In this document: positions 6,528 through 13,796 of the stretch, in pieces | Layout: each line of letters starts with the position of its first letter | Numbering within the stretch: position 1 is the first letter of the stretch | The notes under the pieces: generated by a model | The model's database searches: none | Told to the model about the DNA's origin: nothing | What the model saw: only the letters and a program-made list of their open reading frames with translations | Position numbers and translations under genes: made by a program | From: Paracoccaceae bacterium | GTDB lineage: Bacteria > Pseudomonadota > Alphaproteobacteria > Rhodobacterales > Rhodobacteraceae | Length of the DNA: 18,615 bases | Reading direction: 5' to 3' | Assembly (NCBI GenBank): GCA_023254015.1 | Contig: JALQYS010000087.1 | Location: 1-18,615, forward strand

Positions 6528-7880
6528 CTAACGCGGAAGGCAAATCCTGAGCACATGTTCGATAATGTGCTCCAGTTCGGCAAGGGTGTTGCAAGTCTGG
6601 GCGATGTGACAAAACCGCTCGTAGCGCCGCATTTCGCTGTCGCCGCTTCCCCAATAAGTCTCCGGTTCAGGATTTAGCCAGATTACTGCGCGGCTGCGTT
6701 TCGCGATTTCCGCGAAGATGTCCAAACGGGCGCCTGCGTAATTCGAACGGGCATCGCCTAGGACGATCACGGTGGTATGCCGATCAAGACATGTCAGGTG
6801 CTTGTCGGCAAAGTCCTCAAGGGATTTGCCATAGTCGGTCTGCTGGAAGCCTATTTCGCGAAGGACCTGCCCAATTGCCTCTTCCACGGGTAACTGCGCC
6901 AGCAGGGAGTCGACCTCGATGAGCCTGCCGGCAAAGGCAAAGCTGCGCAAGTCATGCACAACCTCGTTCAGACTGTATAGAAACGTGAGGAGGAACTGCG
7001 CGGCCGCAGCAACCGACCTAGAGACGTCGCACAGGCACACGATAGAAGGCCGGTCGACTTTCTCTGTGCGCCAGATCAATTCGAAGGGTATGCCTTCATG
7101 AGCCAGGCTCCTGCGAACGGTCCGGCGGATGTCCAGCTTGCCGCGCATGGCCCGCTTGCGCTGACGCGAATGCCTATCGGCAAGTTGTTTTGCCATCCTT
7201 CGAACAGCCTTGCGCATCAACGCTTGATCGCCGGGGCTGAATCCTTCGTCGGCGTTCAGGGGTTGACGTACCAACTGCGCTTCGCGAAGTTCTTCGGCGG
7301 TGCGGCTCGCGTAGATCTGAAACTGCCGGTCAACCAGCGCCTGGGCTTGCGCGGCGATAGCCGCGCGCACGTCGGCAAGCCGCGCCGTCGCAGGCGTCTG
7401 TGGCGAGCGAGCGCGAGCTTTTGCAATGATGGCGTCCACTTCGGGCATGCCCATCTCATCCTGCAACCGCCGCGCGAGCAGATTGCGCTGGGTTGCAAAG
7501 CGAATTCCACTAAGGCCGATCCGGTTGGCTGCGCTGGCCATTGCCATCGACAGTGATGCCTCGTCACCGGAAAGCATTATTTGAGCCAAGGCGCTTCCCT
7601 CCGCCTCGGGAAGGACGTCGAGATTTTGCTGGCGACCTTGCGAAGCAGCTTCCCCGGTCTTGATTGCCTGGGATTCGAAAAACGCATCGAACACGATGTC
7701 AAAGACCGCTGCTTCGCCTCCGCTCTTGGCGAGCGTCGCACAAAGCGCATGCTTCGCCAGCCCGCGATCCGAGAATCCGGTAACGTCGATCGCGCGATGG
7801 GCGTCAATCGAATCGGCGGGGGAAATTGGTAACCCCGCGACACGCAATGCCCGGATCAGATCCTCAAGGGCTCGCTGCAT
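6528..7880 (-). CDS. CoxE-like VWA-domain protein, partner of MoxR ATPase
   Basis: A 450-residue protein. The N-terminal half is alpha-helical and rich in charged residues, with a basic stretch near 223-262 (RKAVRRMAKQ to KRAMRGKLDIRR). The C-terminal von Willebrand A domain (about 275-420) has a complete MIDAS metal site: D285-x-S287-x-S289, T348 (QQTDYG) and D376 (LGDARSN). This layout matches CoxE-type proteins that work with a MoxR AAA+ ATPase as a chaperone or remodelling pair, as in CoxD/CoxE for CO dehydrogenase and NorQ/NorD or CbbQ/CbbO. It starts 6 bp after the MoxR stop, so the two are surely co-transcribed and probably coupled. The client enzyme is not evident. It converges with the globin gene across 88 bp. 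Confidence 0.87.
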   Translation of the reverse strand: MQRALEDLIRALRVAGLPISPADSIDAHRAIDVTGFSDRGLAKHALCATLAKSGGEAAVFDIVFDAFFESQAIKTGEAASQGRQQNLDVLPEAEGSALAQIMLSGDEASLSMAMASAANRIGLSGIRFATQRNLLARRLQDEMGMPEVDAIIAKARARSPQTPATARLADVRAAIAAQAQALVDRQFQIYASRTAEELREAQLVRQPLNADEGFSPGDQALMRKAVRRMAKQLADRHSRQRKRAMRGKLDIRRTVRRSLAHEGIPFELIWRTEKVDRPSIVCLCDVSRSVAAAAQFLLTFLYSLNEVVHDLRSFAFAGRLIEVDSLLAQLPVEEAIGQVLREIGFQQTDYGKSLEDFADKHLTCLDRHTTVIVLGDARSNYAGARLDIFAEIAKRSRAVIWLNPEPETYWGSGDSEMRRYERFCHIAQTCNTLAELEHIIEHVLRICLPR

Positions 7881-7886
7881 GGTAAT

Positions 7887-8870
7887 TCAATGCGCTCTCG
7901 CATTGGCGACCAACTCGTCTATTTCGGGAAGCACGGCCTCAATATCGCGTTCGAACTTGAGCAATACATTGAGCGTGTCCCGGACCACTTCTGCACCGAG
8001 TTCATCGGCATTGAGCAAGAGCAGCGCACGCGCCCAGTCGATGGTCTCCGATATCGAGGGGTTCTTACGCAGCTCCTTCTGACGCAGCGCCTGAACGAAG
8101 TCGACCAGCGCCCGGTTTAGCTTCTCGTCAATGCCTGGTATTCGCGAGGCAACGATCTCGCGTTCAAGCGCGCTGTCCGGAAGCGGGACGTGCAGATGGA
8201 GACAACGGCGCTTGAGTGCGTCTCCAAGGTCGCGCTGATTGTTGGAAGTAAGGAAGACCAACGGAGGCGTTTTGGCGGAGACTACCCCGAGCTCGGGAAT
8301 AGAAACTTGGTAGGAACCCAGTATTTCGAGCAGGAAAGCCTCGAACGCCTCGTCGCTCTTATCCACTTCGTCAATCAGCAGAACCGCACCCTTTTCCTCG
8401 CGGAGTGCGCGGAGCAGTGGTCGGGGTTCCAGAAAATCATCAGAAAAGAACTGATCACCGAGCCCGCGAAGTCGTACCAAGGCGCTATCAAGGTCCGGCG
8501 CACCACCCAGCTCATGACCGATCGTGTCTTTCAGGATTTGGGTGTAGAGTAGTTGCTTGCCGTATTTCCACTCGTAGAGCGCGCGGGATTCGTCCAATCC
8601 TTCGTAACATTGCATCCGGATGAGCGGTAATCCGAGCAGCTTGGCCGCGGATAGTGCAAGTTCGGTCTTCCCAACCCCAGCTGCACCTTCAACCAAGAGT
8701 GGCCGTTCCAGATGTGCCGCCACGTAAAGCGCCGTGGAAATTCTGATGGATGCAATATAGCCTACATCCTCCAGTCCGGCCCGAACCGCTTCAACCGATG
8801 CGAAGGCGGGATGGTCAACCAGCGGTCGAGGACTGCTCGCAGGCAGCGTGGTCCCATTTTGTTTTGACAT
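7887..8870 (-). CDS. MoxR-family AAA+ ATPase
   Basis: A 327-residue ATPase from ATG 8870, which has AGGTG just upstream; a GTG at 8876 that overlaps the SDR stop is an alternative start. Walker A is GAAGVGKT (62-69), Walker B is VLLIDE (163-168), the sensor-1 Asn is N210 (LTSNN) and the likely arginine finger region is R221/R222 (LKRRCLHLHVPLP). RMQCYEGLDESRALYEW is typical of MoxR proteins of the CoxD-like branch. MoxR proteins use ATP to remodel partner enzymes, commonly helping metal cofactors into place, together with a VWA protein; that partner follows directly. Part of an SDR-MoxR-VWA operon with near-zero gaps. Confidence 0.92.
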   Translation of the reverse strand: MSKQNGTTLPASSPRPLVDHPAFASVEAVRAGLEDVGYIASIRISTALYVAAHLERPLLVEGAAGVGKTELALSAAKLLGLPLIRMQCYEGLDESRALYEWKYGKQLLYTQILKDTIGHELGGAPDLDSALVRLRGLGDQFFSDDFLEPRPLLRALREEKGAVLLIDEVDKSDEAFEAFLLEILGSYQVSIPELGVVSAKTPPLVFLTSNNQRDLGDALKRRCLHLHVPLPDSALEREIVASRIPGIDEKLNRALVDFVQALRQKELRKNPSISETIDWARALLLLNADELGAEVVRDTLNVLLKFERDIEAVLPEIDELVANARAH

Positions 8871-8872
8871 TT

Positions 8873-9748
8873 TCACCTGCTTGCTGTGGCAACACCGGCT
8901 GCGTTGAGCATCGACGCGAATGGCGTTTGCGCGTCACTGTCCCAGCTATGGCGCGGTCCGACCGTAATGCCGCCATCGACCGTAAGATGAACGCCGGTCA
9001 CGAAGCGTCCAGAATCTGACGCAAGATAGAGGACTGCCTCCGCGATGTCGGACGGCAACCCGGCACTCTTGATCTGTTGGCTCCCGTGTCCGTTCTGCGC
9101 CACCATCGCCGCCATCTGGTCAGCGACCTCCCGCGTGAGGCCTTGCGAAGCTCCGAAAATTGACGTCGCAATCAGCCCCGGACAAATCGCGTTAACCCTG
9201 ATGCCCTGCGGGGAGAGCTGGGCTGCAGACATTCGCGTGAAATGGATGAGCGCAGATTTCGCCGTGGAATAGGCCGGCGGTCCAAAGCCGGCCTGGAGTC
9301 CCGCGACCGAAGCGGTATTAATAATCGCCCCACCCCCGCGCTCAAGTATGAGCGGAATTGCGTGCTTGGTCCCAAGCATCGGGCCGCGCAACAGTATGTT
9401 GAAAATCCAGTCCCAGCGTTCGGCATCGATATCCGCGATATTCCGCATGCCGTCGGAAATTCCTGCATTGTTGAACAGTATATCAAGGCCGCTAAATTCG
9501 CTCTTTGCAAGCGCAACCGCTGCAGCAATTTCTGATTCGACAGTCACATCGCATCGGGCATAGCGAACCCGATTCGGGAACCGCTGTTCGAGCAGGGCTC
9601 CTTTCTCATCCTGGATGTCGGCCGCCACCACGCACGCGCCCTCAGCGACCAGCAACTCCAACGTTGCCAATCCGATCCCCGAAGCGGCACCGGTAACAAT
9701 CGCTACCTTGTCACGAACCCGCCCGAATGGCGCAGTCTGAACCGACAT
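8873..9748 (-). CDS. Short-chain dehydrogenase/reductase (classical SDR)
   Basis: A 291-residue classical SDR. Visible marks: the cofactor motif TGAASGIG (19-26), D44 at the end of the second strand favouring NAD(H), NNAG (93-96), N117, and the catalytic S147, Y160 and K164 (YSTAK), then the PG motif (190-191). The C-terminus is longer than the usual 250-residue size and runs on past GGITVGPRHSW. AAGGAG upstream of ATG 9748 is a good ribosome-binding site. It is the first gene of the SDR-MoxR-VWA operon and its TGA lies 2 bp before the MoxR ATG. Oxidation of an alcohol or hydroxyacyl intermediate is likely, but the substrate cannot be read from sequence. Confidence 0.9.
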   Translation of the reverse strand: MSVQTAPFGRVRDKVAIVTGAASGIGLATLELLVAEGACVVAADIQDEKGALLEQRFPNRVRYARCDVTVESEIAAAVALAKSEFSGLDILFNNAGISDGMRNIADIDAERWDWIFNILLRGPMLGTKHAIPLILERGGGAIINTASVAGLQAGFGPPAYSTAKSALIHFTRMSAAQLSPQGIRVNAICPGLIATSIFGASQGLTREVADQMAAMVAQNGHGSQQIKSAGLPSDIAEAVLYLASDSGRFVTGVHLTVDGGITVGPRHSWDSDAQTPFASMLNAAGVATASR

Positions 9749-9997
9749 GATTGGAACTCTCCTTTTCCATGAAGCCTAAGCTTGCGACCGATGCCGCAAA
9801 AGTTGGTGCCTGAGTCGGCTCCCTATCCGATAGTTGGCTCGAGAAGCCGCCCCCCATGCCTTGATACTGAATGAACGCCTAACTGCCGTCGAATCAAGGG
9901 CGCAAATTTTCGCAAGCTATCCCTCCCGATCCGAAATCCAAATTTCAGGTCAACTGCTGAAACAACGTTCGGCAACCGCAAAAGCCCACCCGAGAAA

Positions 9998-10036
9998 CCT
10001 GTATCAGCCATTGAAAATCCTGTATCTTGCTATTGA
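9998..10036 (+). repeat. Two direct repeats with 21-bp period in a divergent promoter region
   Basis: CCTGTATC-AGCC-ATTGA (9998-10014) is repeated as CCTGTATC-TTGCT-ATTGA (10019-10036). The start-to-start distance of 21 bp is two helical turns, so a regulator could bind both on the same DNA face. They lie about 200-235 bp before the hotdog-protein start and about 250-290 bp upstream of the divergent SDR. The function as an operator is inference. Confidence 0.45.
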
Positions 10037-10089
10037 CCGTTCGCATCGAGACGATGTAGTCGGAATCAGCAGTTTCAAATATGGAGTAT

Positions 10090-10121
10090 GTGAGATAGCA
10101 ATGCAAATGCTGATGTCTCAC
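10090..10121. repeat. Inverted repeat GTGAGA-N20-TCTCAC
   Basis: GTGAGA (10090-10095) and TCTCAC (10116-10121) pair, and an inner AGCA/TGCT pair (10097-10100 and 10108-10111) extends the symmetry with bulges. It sits in the 485-bp spacer 9749-10233, in which no convincing gene is seen. It may be an operator or an RNA stem. Confidence 0.35.
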
Positions 10122-10148
10122 GAACCCTTGAATTGAGGCCCGATCGGC

Positions 10149-10184
10149 GGGAGAGGACTTGCGCTCTCCCTGGCAGGCGCCTGC
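10149..10184 (+). promoter_or_regulatory. Structured leader: hairpin plus 12-bp palindrome
   Basis: GGGAGAG (10149-10155) pairs with CTCTCCC (10164-10170) around an 8-base loop, and immediately after comes the perfect palindrome GCAGGCGCCTGC (10173-10184). Both lie 50-85 bases before the ATG of the hotdog gene, so they are probably in its mRNA leader. No U-tract follows and no known riboswitch class was recognised. Confidence 0.35.
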
Positions 10185-10233
10185 AGCTCGCCCTAGAACG
10201 GCTTGATAGAAAACAATATTGGCGGACGGACGG

Positions 10234-10962
10234 ATGGAAAAAACAGTCTATATTGATGAACGGTTTCGTGGTCCACCGCGCTCAGGAAATGGAGGGTACG
10301 TCACAGGACTGGTGGCTAGGCTCGCCGGCGGGCACCGCGCGGTCTACCTGCGGGCGCCGGCTCCCCTGGACGTGCCGCTCAGATTCGAGTCAAGTTCAGA
10401 CTCGGCGCGCCTTACCCACGACGGGAAGGTCATCGCTGAAGCCGTGAAGAGCGATTCCTCTGCCCTGCCAGAGGTACCTGCGCCACCCTCGCTTGAACAG
10501 GCTCGAGCGGCCGGGCGGCATGCAGCTTGCTCCCACCCGACCTGCTACTGCTGCGGCGACAAGGTCGCGCCGACCGAAGGCCTGCACGTGCATACAGGGC
10601 AAGTTTCCGAGTTGCCTCCCGGCTTCGTCGCCGGGGTCTGGAAGGTCGATGCTGCGGCCATTGGCGGCGATGGCTGCCTACAGGCCGAACACATCTGGTC
10701 CGCAATCGATTGTCCAGGCTCCTATGCTTGGCTGGCCAAGGATGGTATCAACGGCGGCCTTACGGCAATGATGCAAGCTGAGGTCTTGGAAAGCCCGCGT
10801 GTTGGGGACGAATGCATAATTCTTGCGTGGCCGTTGGATCAACTTTCGGACCGCCGCCGTACGTCGGGTGTCGCCCTGTTCGACAGGGATGGAAGATTGT
10901 TGGCGCGCGCTATCCAACTCTGGGTTCGTCCAAACAGACTGGAAGGACCGACGCCGCAATGA
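10234..10962 (+). CDS. Hotdog-fold thioesterase-like protein
   Basis: From ATG 10234 the protein is 242 residues; a TTG at 10219 is a weaker alternative. Near the N-terminus RFRGPPRSGNGGYVTGLVA resembles the substrate-loop helix of PaaI/4HBT-like hotdog thioesterases. A cysteine-rich stretch, HAACSHPTCYCCGD (C99, C104, C106, C107), precedes the second half, which contains HIWSAIDCPGSYAW and a closing strand ALFDRDGRLLARAIQLWV. The cysteines could bind metal or be a family signature. It is followed after 50 bp by an SDR on the same strand, suggesting a two-gene operon acting on an acyl or CoA-linked intermediate. Activity and substrate are inferred only from fold resemblance. Confidence 0.68.
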   Translation: MEKTVYIDERFRGPPRSGNGGYVTGLVARLAGGHRAVYLRAPAPLDVPLRFESSSDSARLTHDGKVIAEAVKSDSSALPEVPAPPSLEQARAAGRHAACSHPTCYCCGDKVAPTEGLHVHTGQVSELPPGFVAGVWKVDAAAIGGDGCLQAEHIWSAIDCPGSYAWLAKDGINGGLTAMMQAEVLESPRVGDECIILAWPLDQLSDRRRTSGVALFDRDGRLLARAIQLWVRPNRLEGPTPQ

Positions 10963-11012
10963 CCGACGTTCAGTAGTTCGACATTTACAGATCTGATTGC
11001 GAGAGGTGCGAG

Positions 11013-11819
11013 ATGGCGAAGCCACTTATTGATTTGAACGGCCCTTTGAAAGGGAAGCGCGCTTTGGTCACCGGTGCAAGCCGAGGCATCGGTGAGGCCA
11101 TCTGTGCCCGTCTTGCCATGGCCGGAGCAAGTGTTGTTGCAACTGCGCGTACGACAGATGAAGGCGAAAGCAAGTTGCCCGGAAGCTTGCAGATGACTGT
11201 CGAACGCCTTCGTTCGGCGGGAGCCGACGCCCATTTTGTCAAAGCGGATCTGGCAAAAGGATTCGACCGTGAGCGATTGATCGCAGAAGCCGGTCCAGTT
11301 GACGTGCTCATCAACAACGCGGCAATCACTTACTTCATCCCGGTGGAGGAATTTCCGGAAAAGAGGTTCAAGCTGATGATGGAGGTTCAGGTCTATGCCC
11401 CCTTTCATCTCGCTCAGCTGGTCATTTCCGGAATGCGGAAGCGCGGCGGCGGAGCAATCGTCAATATCTCTTCGCCAGCTGGTCTGCATCCCAAACCACC
11501 CTACGGCGGAAGCCGCGGCGGAACCGTTTACGGCATGTGCAAGGTGGCTCTGGAAAGATTTACCACCGGTTTGGCTGCCGAAGTCCAGACGGACGGCATC
11601 GCGGTGAATGTGGTATCCCCTGGTTTGGTTGACACCCCCGGCGTCGCCGTTCACGGACTTATCAATGATCGCACCCGCGACCGTGTGCAGCCCGTTGAAT
11701 TCATTGCCGAAGCTGTCTACCGGCTGGCCATTGCCGACGCGAACCAGACAACCGGTCGGATTCTTTATGCCGCGCCGTTTCTCGAAGAACTCGGTGTCGC
11801 GCCGGCCAGTCTGATTTGA
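11013..11819 (+). CDS. Short-chain dehydrogenase/reductase, NADP-type
   Basis: A 268-residue SDR starting at ATG 11013 with GAGAGG (11001-11006) as ribosome-binding site. Motifs: TGASRGIG (20-27), R46 after the second strand pointing to NADP(H), NNAA (101-104), ISS (152-154), and catalytic Y173 and K177 (YGMCK). The usual helix-4 Asn position holds Q126 (EVQVYAPF), so the proton-relay residue differs from the classical tetrad, though this may be a subfamily trait. The substrate is unknown. It forms a likely operon with the upstream hotdog protein and is followed by a strong hairpin at 11958-11986. Confidence 0.9.
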   Translation: MAKPLIDLNGPLKGKRALVTGASRGIGEAICARLAMAGASVVATARTTDEGESKLPGSLQMTVERLRSAGADAHFVKADLAKGFDRERLIAEAGPVDVLINNAAITYFIPVEEFPEKRFKLMMEVQVYAPFHLAQLVISGMRKRGGGAIVNISSPAGLHPKPPYGGSRGGTVYGMCKVALERFTTGLAAEVQTDGIAVNVVSPGLVDTPGVAVHGLINDRTRDRVQPVEFIAEAVYRLAIADANQTTGRILYAAPFLEELGVAPASLI

Positions 11820-11957
11820 CCGTCAAGATCTGTTGCGAGCGCATCGAGGGTATTTCAACGATTCGGCGCATTGGCTTTGGAATATCTTCACTGATGCATG
11901 GCAAGGCTTCGGTGCGGGGAAGGCACCGTCCGACCGATCAGCATTGTTGGAACAGTG

Positions 11958-11986
11958 CGGCGGCGCCAATTCAATTGGCTCCGCCG
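11958..11986. terminator. Near-perfect hairpin between convergent SDR and monooxygenase
   Basis: CGGCGGCGCCAATT (11958-11971) and AATTGGCTCCGCCG (11973-11986) pair with a single mismatch around one central base, so the real loop opens to about five bases. On the plus strand a T-rich stretch TCTGTTTG follows. It lies in the 196-bp convergent gap and probably ends the SDR transcript and perhaps the opposite one. No gene is seen in 11820-12015. Confidence 0.75.
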
Positions 11987-12015
11987 TCTGTTTGCCCCTC
12001 TTTACTCGGGTTGTC

Positions 12016-13539
12016 TCAGACTGGCTCGGTTTGCCGTTGTTTGGCGTCGACGCAATCATAGACAAACTCTTCGCCGTCCAGATCGGTTGCAGGAATCTCG
12101 TGCCGCTCGGTCCAATAATCCTGGTTGTGGCGCCATTCGGGCTTGTCCCCCCGCTTGGGCAATAGCTTGATCCCTCGCATCAGGTAGCCCGGATTAAAGT
12201 TATCGGCTTCAATCCAGTCCAAGAGTTGCATCGCCCGGTCTTCCGCACGCAGCGCGACATCCACGCGCTTGGCACCCTTTTTGTCCATGTGGTTGAGCAG
12301 ATTGCAGACGAAATCGCCCAGCATGTCGACCCGCAGGGTCCAGCTGGCGCGGAAATAGCCCATCACCCAGACCATGTTGGGAACCCCAGTGAACATCATC
12401 CCGCGGTAGTTGACGGTCTCGTGCCAATCGACTTCTTTGCCGTCGACGTAGAACGGGATACCGCCCATCATCAGCATGTTGAATCCGGTTGCAGCAACGA
12501 TGATGTCGGCTTCTATCTCCTCACCAGACGAGGTACGAACACCCTTTTCGGTAAAGGTTTCGAGCGTATCAGTCATCACTGTCAGCTTACCGGCAACGGC
12601 CGCTTTGAAGATGTCGCCTTCCGGGCAAAAGGCCAGTCGCTGTTGCCAAACTCTGTATTTTGGCGTGAAGTGGGGTTCGAACGAGAAATCCTCCACACCG
12701 GTGAACTTCCGAACCAGCGTCTTGAGCTCCTCGAAGACAACATCTGGTTCCTTCAACGCTCGCCCAGACAGGCGCCCGCCATCATGCATGATCTGCGCTC
12801 GGACCACGCGATGGATGGTCGGTTCATCGATCCCGATCTCGCGCAGCCGGTCAGCCAATTCGTTCTTGTTTTCGGAGCAATAGAAATAGGTCGGCGATCG
12901 CTGCAACATAGTCACATGGGCGGCCTTTTCGGCAAACGCCGGGATCACCGTGGCGGCAGTTGCACCCGATCCGATCACCAATATCCGCTTTCCGCTGTAG
13001 TCGATGCTCGGATCCCATAGCTGCGCATGGATAAATCTACCCTTATAGCTGTCCATACCCGGCCAGTCGGGGATATGGGGCTTTTCGTGGTCGTAGTAGC
13101 CCTGGCACATCCACAAGAAGTTCGCGGTGAATGTCACCGCCGCGCCATTCGAAGCGCGGACCGCCTCGACGGTCCAGAGGTTGGCCTTGCTGTCCCATGA
13201 GGCCTTGGTGATCCGGTGGCCATAGCGGATATGTGGGGCGATGCCGTTCTCCTCGATCACTTCGCCCATATAGTCGAGAATTGCCTGCCCCGATGCGATC
13301 GGCGTGCCGACCCACGGCTTGAAGCGATAGCCGAAGGTGTAAAGGTCGCTGTCCGAGCGCACACCGGGATACTTGTGAGTTTCCCAAGTTCCTCCGAAGG
13401 TGTCCTTCATTTCAAGGATTGCGTAGCTCTTGCCCGGACACTGTTACTGCAAGTGATAAGCCGAGCCGATTCCGGAAATCCCCGCTCCGACGATCAGCAC
13501 ATCAACATGGGTGGTGCTTTCGTCCTGCATCTGCGCCAT
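12016..13539 (-). pseudogene. AlmA-like flavin monooxygenase interrupted by an in-frame stop
   Basis: Reading from ATG 13539 gives a start typical of flavin-dependent monooxygenases, with the FAD motif GAGISG (18-23) and AYHLQ, then TAA at 13446-13444 (codon 32), then QCPGKSYAILEMKDTFGGTW in the same frame to the normal C-terminus; the whole is 507 codons. The remaining sequence resembles AlmA-type long-chain alkane monooxygenases: GGTWETHKYPGVRSDSD, a Baeyer-Villiger-type motif YKGRFIHAQLWD (about 165-176), the NADPH motif GSGATA (about 190-195) and an ATG motif near GFNML. A single G-to-T change in a Glu codon would explain the stop. A restart at ATG 13410 would lack the FAD-binding motif. 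It is either a recent pseudogene or a sequencing error. No other damage was seen. Confidence 0.85.
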
Positions 13540-13589
13540 TTCAGTCGCCACTCGTCGCCTCCATCTGGTTTAACCCGCCCCAAGCTCAA

Positions 13590-13595
13590 ATTGTA
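13590..13595 (-). promoter_or_regulatory. Possible -10 element (TACAAT) of the monooxygenase gene
   Basis: On the minus strand TACAAT matches the -10 consensus at five of six bases, about 50 bp before the ATG at 13539. No clear -35 box is seen, which would fit an activator-dependent promoter. Weak evidence alone. Confidence 0.3.
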
Positions 13596-13628
13596 ACGAC
13601 TCGGTACCGATTGCAGCGAAGTGGAACA

Positions 13629-13642
13629 TTGACATAGATCAA
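13629..13642. promoter_or_regulatory. FNR/FixK-type binding site TTGAC-N4-ATCAA
   Basis: TTGACATAGATCAA fits the alphaproteobacterial FixK/FnrL pattern TTGA-N6-TCAA exactly, including the flanking Y and R positions. It lies about 90 bp upstream of the monooxygenase ATG and roughly 52 bp upstream of a start site predicted from the TACAAT box, one helical turn further than the classical activator position. No FNR-family gene is in the window, so regulation is inferred. Confidence 0.45.
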
Positions 13643-13796
13643 TTTTTAACATCTACTAATTTCGAAACAGTAGCGTAGTTTATGAAGGTTTATATTTCAA
13701 ATTGTAAAGTTCATAGCTATAACTGCTGGAAATAATTGAGTAATTAAATTGATTATTACTTTATGATACCATAATTCATCAACCATACCCAATCAT
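13641..13796. other. AT-rich spacer between receptor and monooxygenase
   Basis: Counted by eye, 40 of 156 bases are G or C (about 26%), far below the flanking genes. It contains short direct repeats of AATTGA and AATAAT/ATTATT pairs but no recognisable gene. It may be a binding zone for H-NS-like silencers or part of the promoter region of the monooxygenase, or a scar of horizontal transfer. Confidence 0.6.

Noticed and set aside
9834..10136. 100-residue open frame in the divergent spacer
   Set aside because: Starts at TTG without a ribosome-binding site, has no recognisable domain and overlaps the repeat elements; treated as non-coding.
12226..13020. 264-residue plus-strand open frame opposite the flavin monooxygenase
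   Set aside because: Antisense shadow; the minus strand has clear flavoenzyme motifs through the same bases.
13410..13410. ATG at 13410 as true start of the flavin monooxygenase
   Set aside because: A protein starting there lacks the FAD Rossmann motif, which is present in the same frame just upstream of the TAA; no ribosome-binding site is seen.
13737..13770. Possible terminator or CRISPR-like repeats in the AT-rich spacer
   Set aside because: The AATTGA and AATAAT/ATTATT matches are only 6 bp and irregular, as expected by chance in AT-rich sequence; no regular repeat-spacer pattern exists.
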